A DNA stretch of 59,231 bases from CAZAPG01 sp964486935 (GCA_964486935.1 CAZAPG010000049.1:1-59231); one strand, 5' to 3'. Shown: positions 43,801 through 51,614, counted from the first letter of the stretch. Translations and numbers: made by a program. The notes: a model not told the origin generated them from the sequence alone.

Positions 43801-45121
43801 CATCACCACCCTTGAACTGGACGACCCGCGTTACAATCCGGCCTTTGTTCAGGCTCCGGCCTCTGTTACGCTGGAAGAAGACAACTCGCCGCCGGAGGCC
43901 AACGACGACTTTGCTACAGTTACCGAAGGCGGGACCGTGACCTTCCTTAACTCCGAGTCGAACAACCTGCTATCAAACGACAGCGACCCCGACGAGGACA
44001 ACCTCACGCTGACAACTACCCCGGTGAGCGGCCCCAGCCACGGCAGCGTTACCCTAAATGCCGATGGAACCTTCAGCTACACCCACGATGGCGGCGAATC
44101 GACCAGCGACAGCTTTGTTTACCAGGTTTGCGATGACGGCGATCCTTCGCTGTGCGCTACGGCCACGGTTCATATCACCGTCAACCCGGTCAATGACCCG
44201 CCGCAGGCCGAGAATGATGCTTACAATGTTGACGAAGACACCACGCTTGATGTGTCTGCCCCCGGCGTGCTGGGCAATGATAGCGATGTGGATAATGCTA
44301 ACTTAAGCGCCATTTTGGTTAGCGACGCTACCCACGGCAATCTGACGCTCAACAGCGATGGCTCGTTCAGCTACACGCCCAACGCCAACTTCCACGGCTC
44401 CGACTCCTTTACCTACCGCGCCGGCGACGGCAGCGCCCAGAGCAATATTGCCACCGTCAGCATTACGGTTGACCCGGTTAACGATAACCCGGTAGCCAAC
44501 GATGATGAGGCCTCGACCGTTGAAAATGTGCCAGTAGATATCGACGTGCTGGCCAACGATGAGGATGTGGATGGCGACGAATTGACCATCACCGGCGTAT
44601 CCGAACCAGACCACGGCGCGGCAACCATCAACCCCGACGGAACCATTACCTACACCCCGGATGAGGGCTTTACCGGCGAGGATAGCTTCACCTACACCAT
44701 CTCCGACGGCAACGGCGGCGCCGATACAGCCACGGTGAGCATAACCGTAGAGCCGGAGGATGGGCAGTGCGAGACAGCCATGCCATACCCGGTCAAACTC
44801 TGGCCGCCGAACAATAAGTTTGTTCCGATAACCATTTTAGGAGACCTGAGCAACGTTACCGTTGTCAGCATCTTCCAGGATGAGCCGGTTGGGTTTGGGC
44901 CACTTAGCCCGGATGGAAAGGGAATTGGCGCATCTATTGCCTGGGTGCGCGCCCAACGTGATGGCTCTGGTAATGGCCGGGTCTACCACATTAGTTTCAA
45001 CGCTCTGGAGGACGGCAAACCTTGCTTTGGCGTGGTGCGGGTTGGAGTGACTCACGACCAGAGTAAAATTGATGCGATTGACGGCGGGCCGCTTTACGAC
45101 TCAACCGTGCCGGGCAATTAG
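37871..45121 (+). CDS. Giant secreted protein with gingipain-type (C25) peptidase and cadherin-like repeats
   Basis: The 2416-residue frame spans a 100-N gap. It has a signal peptide (1-35), a cupredoxin-like segment (GIIPSEITISAGDTLRW), a DUF3344-like region (200-420), a CSLREA-type beta-helix (about 481-700), the SPSNF repeats, then a C25 peptidase region (about 1057-1477). The likely catalytic His is in LAGHFSAV near 1322 and the Cys in SAGCHSGYN near 1360. Ig-like domains (1700-2000) and three cadherin-like repeats (2003-2297, each with NDSDxDxDNL or LANDEDVDGDELT and GSFSYTPN) follow, then a C-terminal domain (PYPVKLWPPNNKF). It is probably a secreted or surface-bound peptidase. No type IX sorting domain is recognised. 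Confidence 0.85.
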   Translation: MLKRKRVGLGLLLRFLALVVLVGFAPAPQSNQIFASSPPNHPPQITNLQTGQDEEPIADIFITDQGIIPSEITISAGDTLRWLNQTSQTVHLQSASLGPDTNTIFLPLVSISIDNKEDGPQAEAGPNANSSPAASPLLAQEAAWPGGEIAPSQVVTHTFNQPGGYTYQLADASPSTGSLNTASSNSVTVIVASTSEGLHPADISIAAGSDFVAAGTGLASQPGTIDIEIPEDADIKQVLLYWSGATPTNTPGDNTVRLNGAVNVTGALIGGPHFFYSSAYFSSFRADITGLGLVAPGDNSLTIDNMSFGKENNGAGLLVIFDDGSAAANIQIHDGLDLSFINFPEPRKTTAPQTFEFASADFERAAKLVLFVGSIATNRPNAIKVTVNGVTTTHVNLLASHDGPEWDSLTLPVTIPAGVTELTVQVLSQSDGSGKLPASLSWIAAALSLPETEAGDPAQTGPIFVVNTADDHDDGVCGVLDCSLREAINAANERPNDDEASPDEIHFDLPGETVISPASALPAIDDPVIIDGTTQSETVSCDPLSLLVTLDGAGLSGDGLNISGGGSTVRGLIIEGFGDDGIELNTLGGNTVECNIISANGGNGVHVADGAGNTISANSIFDNDLLGIDLGGDDVTESDPNDVDAGANDLQNFPVVFAAIPDGGNLQIPGLFFGAPETTYTLEFFASPTCDPSTYGEGQTFIGAITPTSSDPITTNDEGFDTFLETFSVSVPEGHFVTATATDPQGNTSEFSQCVIVGPDNTSWPNALDVNLNNVLGNGFLNGSVDQFLTKQGESRWYKFEVQPNTIVIITLTGNPNLPQNYNLSGHKDIFVAFQELTNGPATEQDLSQLGAEFAPSNFSPSNFSPSNFSPSNFSPSNFSPSNFSPSNFSPSNFSPSNFSPSNFSPSNFXXXXXXXXXXXXXXXXXXXXXXXXXXXXXXXXXXFSPSNFSPSNFSPSNFSPSNFSPSNFSPSNFSAAQTNSLIGYSDFPGTLGEGLILRTWNNAGFFYVRVNGTNGAFTPHESFHVEVTLIPSSCEQYLDSLAANPLPPTSLNATPGDRETIILVDQARMAGTPLTELNAFAARSDVKGVVVNVGADNRVAAANALADTHFDCPYAKNVAAEAIRDIVRDYAGVNPLDYIVIVGNDEVIPFYRYPDNTSLGNESLYVPPVLDFTESQASLRLSYILTQDFYGSPLDVSLQVNELPTPGLAVGRLVETPGEIVNMLNAYIDTNGVVAPQSALSTGYDFLADVAYAVDEEFTAGLPPGATVNTLITPGHISPQDTDDPTIGQSVPDDPDDPFAWTADNLSDAFLVDRHDLVFLAGHFSAVSALAADYSTGLLTTDLTASPVDLKNSIVFSAGCHSGYNIVDEHSIPFVTFTPDWPRAFAQKGATFLGGTGYQYGDTDFIEYSERLYLEFTRQLRTNAQAEVPVGQALFRAKQAYLAGTLKMEPLHEKSLLEATLFGLPMLKVNMGGARLSLGGGASVVTSTNSEPQPGQTFGLTSADITITPDFTPHTKTLKNTEDNSTVEAFYLSGSGGQELVVTNPDEPTLPLEIRNVGVAGTVLRGVGFRGGQYTDLEDILPLSGAPTTELRGVHIPFLTQVFYPVQPWRVNYFNALAGGDPLLFVTPAQFISDFDSPGAQLGTMRRFNNMQFRLFYNDNTTNFGEGVIPALAAPPTIANISTMTGTNTVSFTIEMAGYPAAGIQEVWVTYTDLDNPGLWQSLDLSRSADPRQWVGQLSGISNPCNIRFMVQAVNGVGLVSLNTNLGAYHNPCLAAPQEPTQLTPIDVEHEDPGESSPFPYGTLVTFSTVLRDGSNNPLSNQLVFFVMGSQGRLGVTNGSGEAGVTMPLFGLPGQYEVKAFFIGTDLYQPSSVVETIAVEKQDTILTLDPPSVTGSPDDDKLLAAILKTADGRPLVERTLFFVVENAADGTVANSLPVITDYLGRAFLGNLDLPAGLYNLKVYFNGNIILRHNETSITTLELDDPRYNPAFVQAPASVTLEEDNSPPEANDDFATVTEGGTVTFLNSESNNLLSNDSDPDEDNLTLTTTPVSGPSHGSVTLNADGTFSYTHDGGESTSDSFVYQVCDDGDPSLCATATVHITVNPVNDPPQAENDAYNVDEDTTLDVSAPGVLGNDSDVDNANLSAILVSDATHGNLTLNSDGSFSYTPNANFHGSDSFTYRAGDGSAQSNIATVSITVDPVNDNPVANDDEASTVENVPVDIDVLANDEDVDGDELTITGVSEPDHGAATINPDGTITYTPDEGFTGEDSFTYTISDGNGGADTATVSITVEPEDGQCETAMPYPVKLWPPNNKFVPITILGDLSNVTVVSIFQDEPVGFGPLSPDGKGIGASIAWVRAQRDGSGNGRVYHISFNALEDGKPCFGVVRVGVTHDQSKIDAIDGGPLYDSTVPGN
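40436..40792 (+). repeat. 15-base tandem repeat encoding SPSNF
   Basis: Units of the type CCCGTCCAATTTCAG vary only at a few positions (CCCAGCAACTTCAG, CCATCAAACTTCAG) and encode repeated SPSNF. The array continues on both sides of the gap. It lies between the beta-helix and the C25 domain and probably forms a linker or spacer whose length can change by slippage. Confidence 0.85.
40600..40699. other. Assembly gap of 100 N inside the SPSNF repeat
   Basis: The gap of exactly 100 N is probably a scaffolding placeholder. A length of 10 plus a multiple of 15 would keep the repeat phase, and 100 fits that (10 + 6x15), so the frame is kept; the true length is unknown. Confidence 0.95.
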
Positions 45122-45145
45122 CCCCCTCGCGCCGGCATCTTAAAG

Positions 45146-45187
45146 AAAATGGGTCTGGATTGCAGCAATCCAGACCCATTTTTTTGT
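45146..45187 (+). terminator. Strong intrinsic terminator after the giant gene
   Basis: AAAATGGGTCTGGATTG pairs perfectly with CAATCCAGACCCATTTT around the loop CAG and is followed by a T run. It lies between convergent genes and the A/T flanks would let it work in both directions. Confidence 0.85.
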
Positions 45188-45294
45188 CGTAGGGGCGAAG
45201 CAACCCGGAAAAAAGGTTATTTGCCCTCAAACGCAAATTCGAATTGCCAGACCCCTACCCGACCCCGAAATATGAGATGATATGTAAGTTTGAC

Positions 45295-48200
45295 TCAATC
45301 AATTTGAAGCGCCTCTTCAATGGCTTGCTCCAGGGCCATAGCCCGGCCTTCGGCCAGGAGTTGGTTGGCCACACTCTCGCCCTGGGTTTGGCGAGCCGGA
45401 GCTAACAGACTTTCGAGTTTCTCCTGTTCGGCCGGGGGTAAGGGAGCATTAATGGCCACGCGCAAAGCCGCCGCCGCGCCCATTAAGCGCAGGGCGCGTT
45501 CTGACCGGCCTTGCAAGACCGCCAGCCCGCCGATATCTTCCAGCAGGTAGGCTATGGCCCATTTATCGCCCAGGTCTCGATTGGTCATCAGGCTCTCGCG
45601 GTAAAAGCTGCGGGCAGTTTCGTAGTCACCCTGAGCGCGGGTTACGTTACCCAGGTTGTTAAGCGAGTTGGCAATACGCCATCTATCGCCCACCTCTCGT
45701 CGCAGCTCTACCGCCACCTCAAGCTGGGCGCGCGCCTCATCATATTTATCCTGGGCCAGGGCAAGATTCCCCAAATTATTGAGCGAGTCGGCAATCATTA
45801 ATTTGTCCCCTACCTGCCATCTAATGGTTAACCCCTCTTCGTGGAGCGCGCGGGCCGTTTCATAGTCACTCTGATATTCGGCAATAATGGCCAGGTTATT
45901 AAGCAGGCTGGCCACGCTGGGCTTGTCATCCAACTGCCGCCGGATGGTCAAACTCTCTGTCCAAAGGCGGCGGGCCTCATCAAGGTTGCCCTGTTGAGCC
46001 GCGAGCGTCCCCTCCAGGTGCAAAGCGCGTCCAACCCCGGCCTGGTCATTCAGCGCCTCAAATGTATTCTGAGCCTTTTCCAACCACTCAGACGCCTGGG
46101 GATATAATCCCTGTAATCTAAACAACTCGCCAATGGCAATTTGGCACCAGGCCTGGGCCGTCTGGTCGCCCAATCGCCCGGCCAGTACCAATGCCTGTTG
46201 ATAGGTTGTATCGGCCTCTTTCCACTGACCCACCAATTGCAGAACCTCGCCCAATTTGCGTAATACGGCAATCTGTTCGGTTGCGGATAGCAGCGCCAAC
46301 ACCCGCTGGTAGTAGTCAATAGCGGCTTCGTTATTATATTCTTTCTGGGCAATTTCTCCGGCCCGGCGCAGATACTCACGTTTTTTCGACTCGTTTTCGC
46401 TACGGTCATAGTGAAAGGCCAGCAAATTCACAAAGCGGTCAAGCCGAGAACTGTAGGCGCGCTCTATATAATTGCCAAGTTGCTCATGCAGCTTGGCCCG
46501 GGTGGCGTAGGGCAGGCTCTCGTAGGCTACTTCCTGGGTAACAATATGTTTGAAAATGTAGGTCAACTCCGGTTCGGGTTTGTCCATGGGCGCTAAATCA
46601 ACCCGGCTCAACGCTTCCAGGTCTTTTTTAATCTGCTCCGGGTTGCCCAGGTCCGGGTACATGCCCCACAACCACGAGGCTTCAAATAAGCGGCCAATAA
46701 CGCTGGCTACTTTAATGGTGCTTTTTTGATGCTCGGTCAACTGGTCGATACGGCTCAGAATCAGGCTGTGCAGACTCGTTGGCAGGTCTAGCTGGTCCAG
46801 CGCCTCGATGTCATTGGGGTTAAAGTGCTGGTCTTGCAAATAGTTGAGCAACTCTTCGATGTAAAAAGGATTGCCCTGCGCCCGTTCCGTGATTCGCTCA
46901 ACCAGGGCGGCGGGCGCCTGATCCTGGTCGCCAAAGAATTGCTTCAATTTCAGGCCAATTAATAATTCTGCTTCCTGGGGCGTAAAATCTAACAGGGGGA
47001 TTTCGGTAAAGTAGGGTAATTTCTCCAGCCGGGCTTCTTTTAAGCGTTCTAGCTGTAACGGGCGATAGGCCATCACAACGAGGACCGGCAAATCAACAAT
47101 TGCCCGGCCAATTACCTCTAATAAATCGTGCGATAGCGGGTCGAGCCAATGGCAATCTTCTAAAACCAGTAACAGCGGAGCAACTTTTGCGCTGGCCCGC
47201 AGGCAATCTACCAGCAGTGATTCTAATGAGGTTTTACGCAGCTTGGCGTCAAAGGTTTTGGTCAGTTCATTATCGGGAATAGACAGGTTAAGCACCGACC
47301 CCAGCAACGGCAGGCGCTGCGCCAGCCCCGGGTCAATCAGCTCTAACTGGCTTTCCAGCTCTCGCACCTGCTCTTCCAACTCCCAGGCCGGGTCAAGGTT
47401 AAAGAAAGAGCGCCAGATTGGCTGCCAGACCAGATAACTGACATTGGTTCCGTAAGATTGGCACTCACCCCCGTACCCTACCAGCCGGCGCTCCGCAGCC
47501 AACCGAATAACTTCGGCCACTAACCGGGATTTGCCCATCCCGGCCTCGGCTACAATGGCCACCACCTGGCCATGCCCGGCCAGCATCTGGTCCAGCTTTT
47601 CCTCAATCAGCTTTAATTCTGTTTCACGCCCTACCATCGGCAGGGCATAAGCCGGCTCTTGCAAATGAATAGATTGTTGGGCGCTGATACCACTTACGCT
47701 GTAGGCATTGACCGGCTCAATCTTGCCTTTGACTTTAAATGGGGGAAGGTTTTCACCGTTGAAGGTATTTCCCGTTGCCAGCCACGTTGTATCCTTTACC
47801 AGAATCTGGCCCGGTTTGGCGGCTTGCATCAGCCGCGCTGCCATATTTACTTCATCTCCCAACACGCCATAGGTTCGCCGTCTCGACCCGCCATAGGCTC
47901 CGGTTCGCATTTGCCCCTGGCTGATTCCAATTCTTACCTCCTGGATATAAGCCAACGTTGGGGGGAGATTTCGCAACTCCAGCGCCGCCGAGACTGCCCG
48001 CACCGCATCATCCTCGTGCGCTACCGGCGCGCCAAAGGCCGAGTAGAGATAACTGCCCTTATCGCCAATGGTTAGTTGCAGCAGGTAGCCTTCGTATCGA
48101 ATCAGGATATTTTGCACCCACTGGATATAGGCGTCCAGCTTTTGGCCGGCGGCTTCGTCGCTATCATAGTCGATGCCGCTGAAGCTTAAAAATAAAGCCA

Positions 48201-48981
48201 CGGCTGGCCGCAGCTCGGCCAAAAAATCACCCTTGCCGGCCCGCAATCGCTCGTACACCGGCGGCAACAGCCAGGGCCGCGTTTGCTCTTCGCTTAACGC
48301 CTCATCAATAGCGGTAAGCGACAGAAAGGTGTCTGACTCTTGCGCCTTGAGGTTCTGGCGAAGACGAGCTACCACCCCGTAACGCTGGCCTTCCTCTTCC
48401 CGCCAATCGGCCATTTCAATCCGGTTGCCAATTGCGGCCACAACCTCGGGCGAGATGACCACCTCGCCTTTTTCAGCATGATGCTCTGCCGCGGCCATCC
48501 GGTCTAACGTGGCCCCGGCCAGCACGTCGATGTAGTGTACCTGGGGGTCGCCTATCTTAAAACGGCGCACCGGCCCGGTTGCCACCGCTGCTTTCATGGC
48601 CAGGGCAATCGTTCCGGCCTTTGGAATCTGTAAGGCGGCAAACTGTCCCATAGCTACTTGCATAGCCAAACCGCAGGCCACGGCCCGCAACCCATCATCG
48701 CCATCAAGCCAGCAGGTAATTGCATCGCCGCTAAAAGCAATAACGCTGCCGCCAAAGCGATGCGCTTCTGCCACCAGGGCGTCATAAATTAAATTTAGCT
48801 GGCGGGTTAATTCTTCAGGGCCACGCTTGGGGCCATATGCCTGAAGCAGGGCCGCGGTTAAAGGCGTAAAGCCAGAGATGTCGGCAAACAGGGCCGCGCC
48901 AACGGTTCGGTCTGGTAATGTTTCATTGCGGACTAACGCCTGGCGTCGGTCCATTGGTATATATGCGCTGGGTGTCTCCAC
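45295..48981 (-). CDS. Double class III cyclase/AAA ATPase/TPR protein
   Basis: The 1228-residue protein starts at a GTG (48981) with AGGAAA upstream; an upstream ATG lies in a -10-like TATGAT and is less likely. Domain C1 (about 20-185) has both metal Asp residues (FADISGFT, SGDAITCW) but not the usual N-x-x-x-R motif. Domain C2 (about 240-410) lacks the first metal Asp (FLSFSGID) but has GDKGSYLYSAFG and VLGDEVNMAARL with Asn and Arg. An ATPase follows (Walker A EAGMGKSRL, Walker B LLLVLEDCHWLD), then about eight TPR units (830-1130). Such proteins are common in Chloroflexota and would couple cAMP synthesis to a protein or ligand signal. Confidence 0.85.
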   Translation of the reverse strand: METPSAYIPMDRRQALVRNETLPDRTVGAALFADISGFTPLTAALLQAYGPKRGPEELTRQLNLIYDALVAEAHRFGGSVIAFSGDAITCWLDGDDGLRAVACGLAMQVAMGQFAALQIPKAGTIALAMKAAVATGPVRRFKIGDPQVHYIDVLAGATLDRMAAAEHHAEKGEVVISPEVVAAIGNRIEMADWREEEGQRYGVVARLRQNLKAQESDTFLSLTAIDEALSEEQTRPWLLPPVYERLRAGKGDFLAELRPAVALFLSFSGIDYDSDEAAGQKLDAYIQWVQNILIRYEGYLLQLTIGDKGSYLYSAFGAPVAHEDDAVRAVSAALELRNLPPTLAYIQEVRIGISQGQMRTGAYGGSRRRTYGVLGDEVNMAARLMQAAKPGQILVKDTTWLATGNTFNGENLPPFKVKGKIEPVNAYSVSGISAQQSIHLQEPAYALPMVGRETELKLIEEKLDQMLAGHGQVVAIVAEAGMGKSRLVAEVIRLAAERRLVGYGGECQSYGTNVSYLVWQPIWRSFFNLDPAWELEEQVRELESQLELIDPGLAQRLPLLGSVLNLSIPDNELTKTFDAKLRKTSLESLLVDCLRASAKVAPLLLVLEDCHWLDPLSHDLLEVIGRAIVDLPVLVVMAYRPLQLERLKEARLEKLPYFTEIPLLDFTPQEAELLIGLKLKQFFGDQDQAPAALVERITERAQGNPFYIEELLNYLQDQHFNPNDIEALDQLDLPTSLHSLILSRIDQLTEHQKSTIKVASVIGRLFEASWLWGMYPDLGNPEQIKKDLEALSRVDLAPMDKPEPELTYIFKHIVTQEVAYESLPYATRAKLHEQLGNYIERAYSSRLDRFVNLLAFHYDRSENESKKREYLRRAGEIAQKEYNNEAAIDYYQRVLALLSATEQIAVLRKLGEVLQLVGQWKEADTTYQQALVLAGRLGDQTAQAWCQIAIGELFRLQGLYPQASEWLEKAQNTFEALNDQAGVGRALHLEGTLAAQQGNLDEARRLWTESLTIRRQLDDKPSVASLLNNLAIIAEYQSDYETARALHEEGLTIRWQVGDKLMIADSLNNLGNLALAQDKYDEARAQLEVAVELRREVGDRWRIANSLNNLGNVTRAQGDYETARSFYRESLMTNRDLGDKWAIAYLLEDIGGLAVLQGRSERALRLMGAAAALRVAINAPLPPAEQEKLESLLAPARQTQGESVANQLLAEGRAMALEQAIEEALQID

Positions 48982-49206
48982 GATCTTTTCCTGACTGAGG
49001 AATAATACGGTAATCATACCACAAAACGGGTAAATTGAGAATGGTATCAACTAACTATCAACAATGTTAAATCTAGCTTATAGAATTGCTGACCGGCTAT
49101 AAAGTTGCTTATTTCATCCGATTGATTTAATATCAATTTTCAAATTCTTGATAACAATCAAGATAACCCCCTCTTTTTTTATCTCCCTGCAACAAGGACT
49201 AAGATT

Positions 49207-49548
49207 TTGCTAACGTTATTTGAACGCGGGCTGATTGCCCACTTGATTGCCGACTGGTTATTGCAAAATGACTGGATGGCTACCAACAAGATGAACCTGA
49301 GACATCCGGCTGCCTGGACTCACGCCGGAATTCAGGCTGTGGCGCTATCTGTGGCCCTGGGCTGGCAGGCCGGGCTAATATTAGGATTCGTCCATATGCT
49401 GGTTGACACCCGTATCCTGTTGAAATGGTGGCAGCGCAGCTTCAAACAAACCACCGAAGGCCCGGCGGCGCTACACGTAACCATCTGGGGCGACCAGGTT
49501 CTGCACATTGTCGCCATTGCGGTATGGGTAGCTCTGGCGCCGGGGTGA
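49207..49548 (+). CDS. DUF3307 membrane protein
   Basis: The 113-residue protein starts at a TTG with AAGGA about nine bases upstream. It matches DUF3307: an N-terminal HLIADWLLQNDWMATNK, then HAGIQAVAL, HMLVDTRILLKWW and a final DQVLHIVAIAVW. The conserved His/Asp residues within or beside the three to four membrane helices suggest a metal or proton site, but the function is unknown. It sits between the divergent cyclase gene and the GT-C gene and is the only DUF3307 copy here. Confidence 0.82.
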   Translation: MLTLFERGLIAHLIADWLLQNDWMATNKMNLRHPAAWTHAGIQAVALSVALGWQAGLILGFVHMLVDTRILLKWWQRSFKQTTEGPAALHVTIWGDQVLHIVAIAVWVALAPG

Positions 49549-49566
49549 GTCAATAAAGCCAGATTT

Positions 49567-49595
49567 TTGCCCTTCTCTTCTCCCCGTGTTAGCAT
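49567..49595 (+). promoter_or_regulatory. Promoter of the GT-C gene at 49604
   Basis: TTGCCC (49567-49572) and TAGCAT (49590-49595) are 17 bases apart, identical in sequence and spacing to those at 31039-31067. The GTG start lies nine bases after the -10, so the message should be leaderless or nearly so. Confidence 0.55.
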
Positions 49596-49603
49596 AGCTT
49601 CTT

Positions 49604-51544
49604 GTGAGTAAACACCGTTATTGGCTATTGGTCATCATCTTAATCGCATTGGCTCTGCGCCTGCAAAACCTCACCTACCACAGCCTGTGGTTTGACGAGG
49701 CGGTCAGCGTCCATTGGGCCAGGCAATCCATCCCCAGAATTTTAGAGGTCGGCTTTACCCTGGTTGAAGACCGCCTGCCGCCGCTTTACTACCTGCTGCT
49801 CAATGGGTGGGCCAACCTGTTCGGCTTCAGCGAGTCCAGCGTGCGGGGACTTTCCGTGGTTTTTGGCCTGCTGCTGACGCCTGTAACCGCCGCGATTGCC
49901 CGTCAGCTTTTTAACCGGCGGGTGGCTCTGATGAGCGCCGGGCTGGTGGCCCTCAACCCCTTTTTAATCTGGTACTCCCAGGAAGCCAGAATGTACGCGC
50001 CCACCGTGTTTTTTGGGACATTCAGCATCTGGGCCTTTCTGCAATTTTGCCAATTGATGCCCCGCACCCCAAAGCCGGCGCTCTTTATTCTGCTGTTCAT
50101 CGTTACCGCTGCCGCCGGGTTGTACAGTCATCTTTATGCCGGCTTTTTGCTGCCCGCTTTGGGGTTGTGGCTGATTGTCAGTTTCCCCCGCCGTTGGCAA
50201 CTGTGGCTAATTTTTGCCGCCGGCGGGCTGCTTATCACCCTGGCTTACGCGCCCATTCTGCTGGCCATCTGGCGTTTCTCCGCCGAAGCCACCCCCGGCG
50301 ACCCGCTCAACGGGCTGGCCGGGCGCGCCTGGTGGCTGCTGCAAGCCTTTACCATCTGGAAAGCGCCGTTGACCCCCGCACTCAACATAATCATTCCTGC
50401 TGCAATTTTATTATTTACCGGCCTGGCTTATTTACCACTTACCAGTTACCGCTTGCCAATTAACACTCCCCCCCACCCCCTGCTGCTCACCACCTTGCTC
50501 TGCTTCAGCCCATTTCTCATTGCTACTTTGCTGTTAACCCGCAACCACCTGGCCTTTTTTGGCGAGCGCTACTTTATTGTGATGGTTCCCTGGCTGCTGA
50601 TGCTGGCCGCCGCCGGCGCAGACAAGCTGAGACACCTGATGCGCCGACAAATGTGGAAATGGCAAAAGACAGGCAACACGCAACACGCCTCACCTTTCCC
50701 CCCTCACTCCTCACTTCCCCTCCTCCCCTTCGCCCTGCTCCTCACCCTGGCCGCGCTCCCCCTGCCCGGCCAGTGGAGCCTGCCCGCCGCCAAAGAAGCC
50801 TGGCGGCAAAGCGTCAACTATCTGGCGCAACGGGCCACCGCCGATGATGCCATTTTAATTCACCCGGATTGGGTGCGCTATCCGTTTCAATACTATTTTC
50901 AGGGGCCGGGCCAAACCTACGCCGCCTTCAGTAATGTTACCCCCGACACCCCGCTGGATGGCCCGCTGCATGGGGTAGTAGCCAACCACAACGTTCTCTG
51001 GCTGGTGCAATCGCACCTGGAGGGGCCGGACCCCAGCCGCCTGGTTGAGCAGTGGCTGGCAGCGCGCTACCCGCTGGTCACAGAACTTTACCCGCCGGGC
51101 GTCACTGTTAAGGGCTACGCGCTCAACTATCAACTGGATAAGTTGCCGCCTACGGCCATTCCCCTTGACCTTCGGTTTGACAACGGGCTGCGGCTGGTAG
51201 GCTACCAGAGCGATTCCGTGGTGAACGCCGCCGAACCGTTGTTTCACCCCCCTTCCGGCTGGGCGCACGTAACCCTTTACTGGAGCGCCTTCCGCCCAAT
51301 TACCGATAACCCCACGCCCTTTGTGCATCTGGTGGGGCCGGAAGGCGTGTGGGGAGCCAGCCTGGAGCGGGCCAACGATGCGCTCAAGCTGTACCCGCCT
51401 GACCGCTGGGCCGCCGGCGCTATCGTCCGCCACGATGTGGATGTCAACCTGAACCCGGCCACCCCACCCGGCGTCTACCGGCTGCTTCTGAAGCTAAATG
51501 GACAGGAAACGCACTACCCGCTGGGGCAGATTGAGGTTCGCTAG
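49604..51544 (+). CDS. GT-C membrane glycosyltransferase (PMT-like), paralogue of the 31077 gene
   Basis: The 646-residue protein begins MSKHRYWLLVIILIALALRL, with SLWFDEAVSVHWA holding the Asp-Glu pair and LPPLYYLLLNGWANLF, then about 11 helices to residue 400. A soluble tail ends in one beta-sandwich unit (HVTLYWSAFRPITDNPTPFVHL to GVYRLLLKLNG). It starts at GTG. Two short repeat tracts (50432-50470 and 50670-50720) encode polar loops. It heads a cluster with the FlgD-Ig lipoprotein and two GT2 transferases, so a role in a surface glycan is likely. Confidence 0.8.
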   Translation: MSKHRYWLLVIILIALALRLQNLTYHSLWFDEAVSVHWARQSIPRILEVGFTLVEDRLPPLYYLLLNGWANLFGFSESSVRGLSVVFGLLLTPVTAAIARQLFNRRVALMSAGLVALNPFLIWYSQEARMYAPTVFFGTFSIWAFLQFCQLMPRTPKPALFILLFIVTAAAGLYSHLYAGFLLPALGLWLIVSFPRRWQLWLIFAAGGLLITLAYAPILLAIWRFSAEATPGDPLNGLAGRAWWLLQAFTIWKAPLTPALNIIIPAAILLFTGLAYLPLTSYRLPINTPPHPLLLTTLLCFSPFLIATLLLTRNHLAFFGERYFIVMVPWLLMLAAAGADKLRHLMRRQMWKWQKTGNTQHASPFPPHSSLPLLPFALLLTLAALPLPGQWSLPAAKEAWRQSVNYLAQRATADDAILIHPDWVRYPFQYYFQGPGQTYAAFSNVTPDTPLDGPLHGVVANHNVLWLVQSHLEGPDPSRLVEQWLAARYPLVTELYPPGVTVKGYALNYQLDKLPPTAIPLDLRFDNGLRLVGYQSDSVVNAAEPLFHPPSGWAHVTLYWSAFRPITDNPTPFVHLVGPEGVWGASLERANDALKLYPPDRWAAGAIVRHDVDVNLNPATPPGVYRLLLKLNGQETHYPLGQIEVR

Positions 51545-51547
51545 GGT

Positions 51548-51576
51548 TTGACGCCCACCCGCCTTTGTGGTAGATT
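51548..51576 (+). promoter_or_regulatory. Promoter of the FlgD-Ig lipoprotein gene
   Basis: TTGACG (51548-51553) and TAGATT (51571-51576) are 17 bases apart, starting just after the stop of the GT-C gene. The leader to the ATG at 51615 is about 30 bases. Confidence 0.55.
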
Positions 51577-51614
51577 TACCAGCTTGATTACGATAGAGTT
51601 TATAGAGTCAAAAT

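Noticed and set aside
45188..45294. Possible additional repeat or gene after the terminator (GTAGGGGCGAAGCAACCC)
   Set aside because: Only one copy is seen in the window and no open frame or hairpin supports a call.
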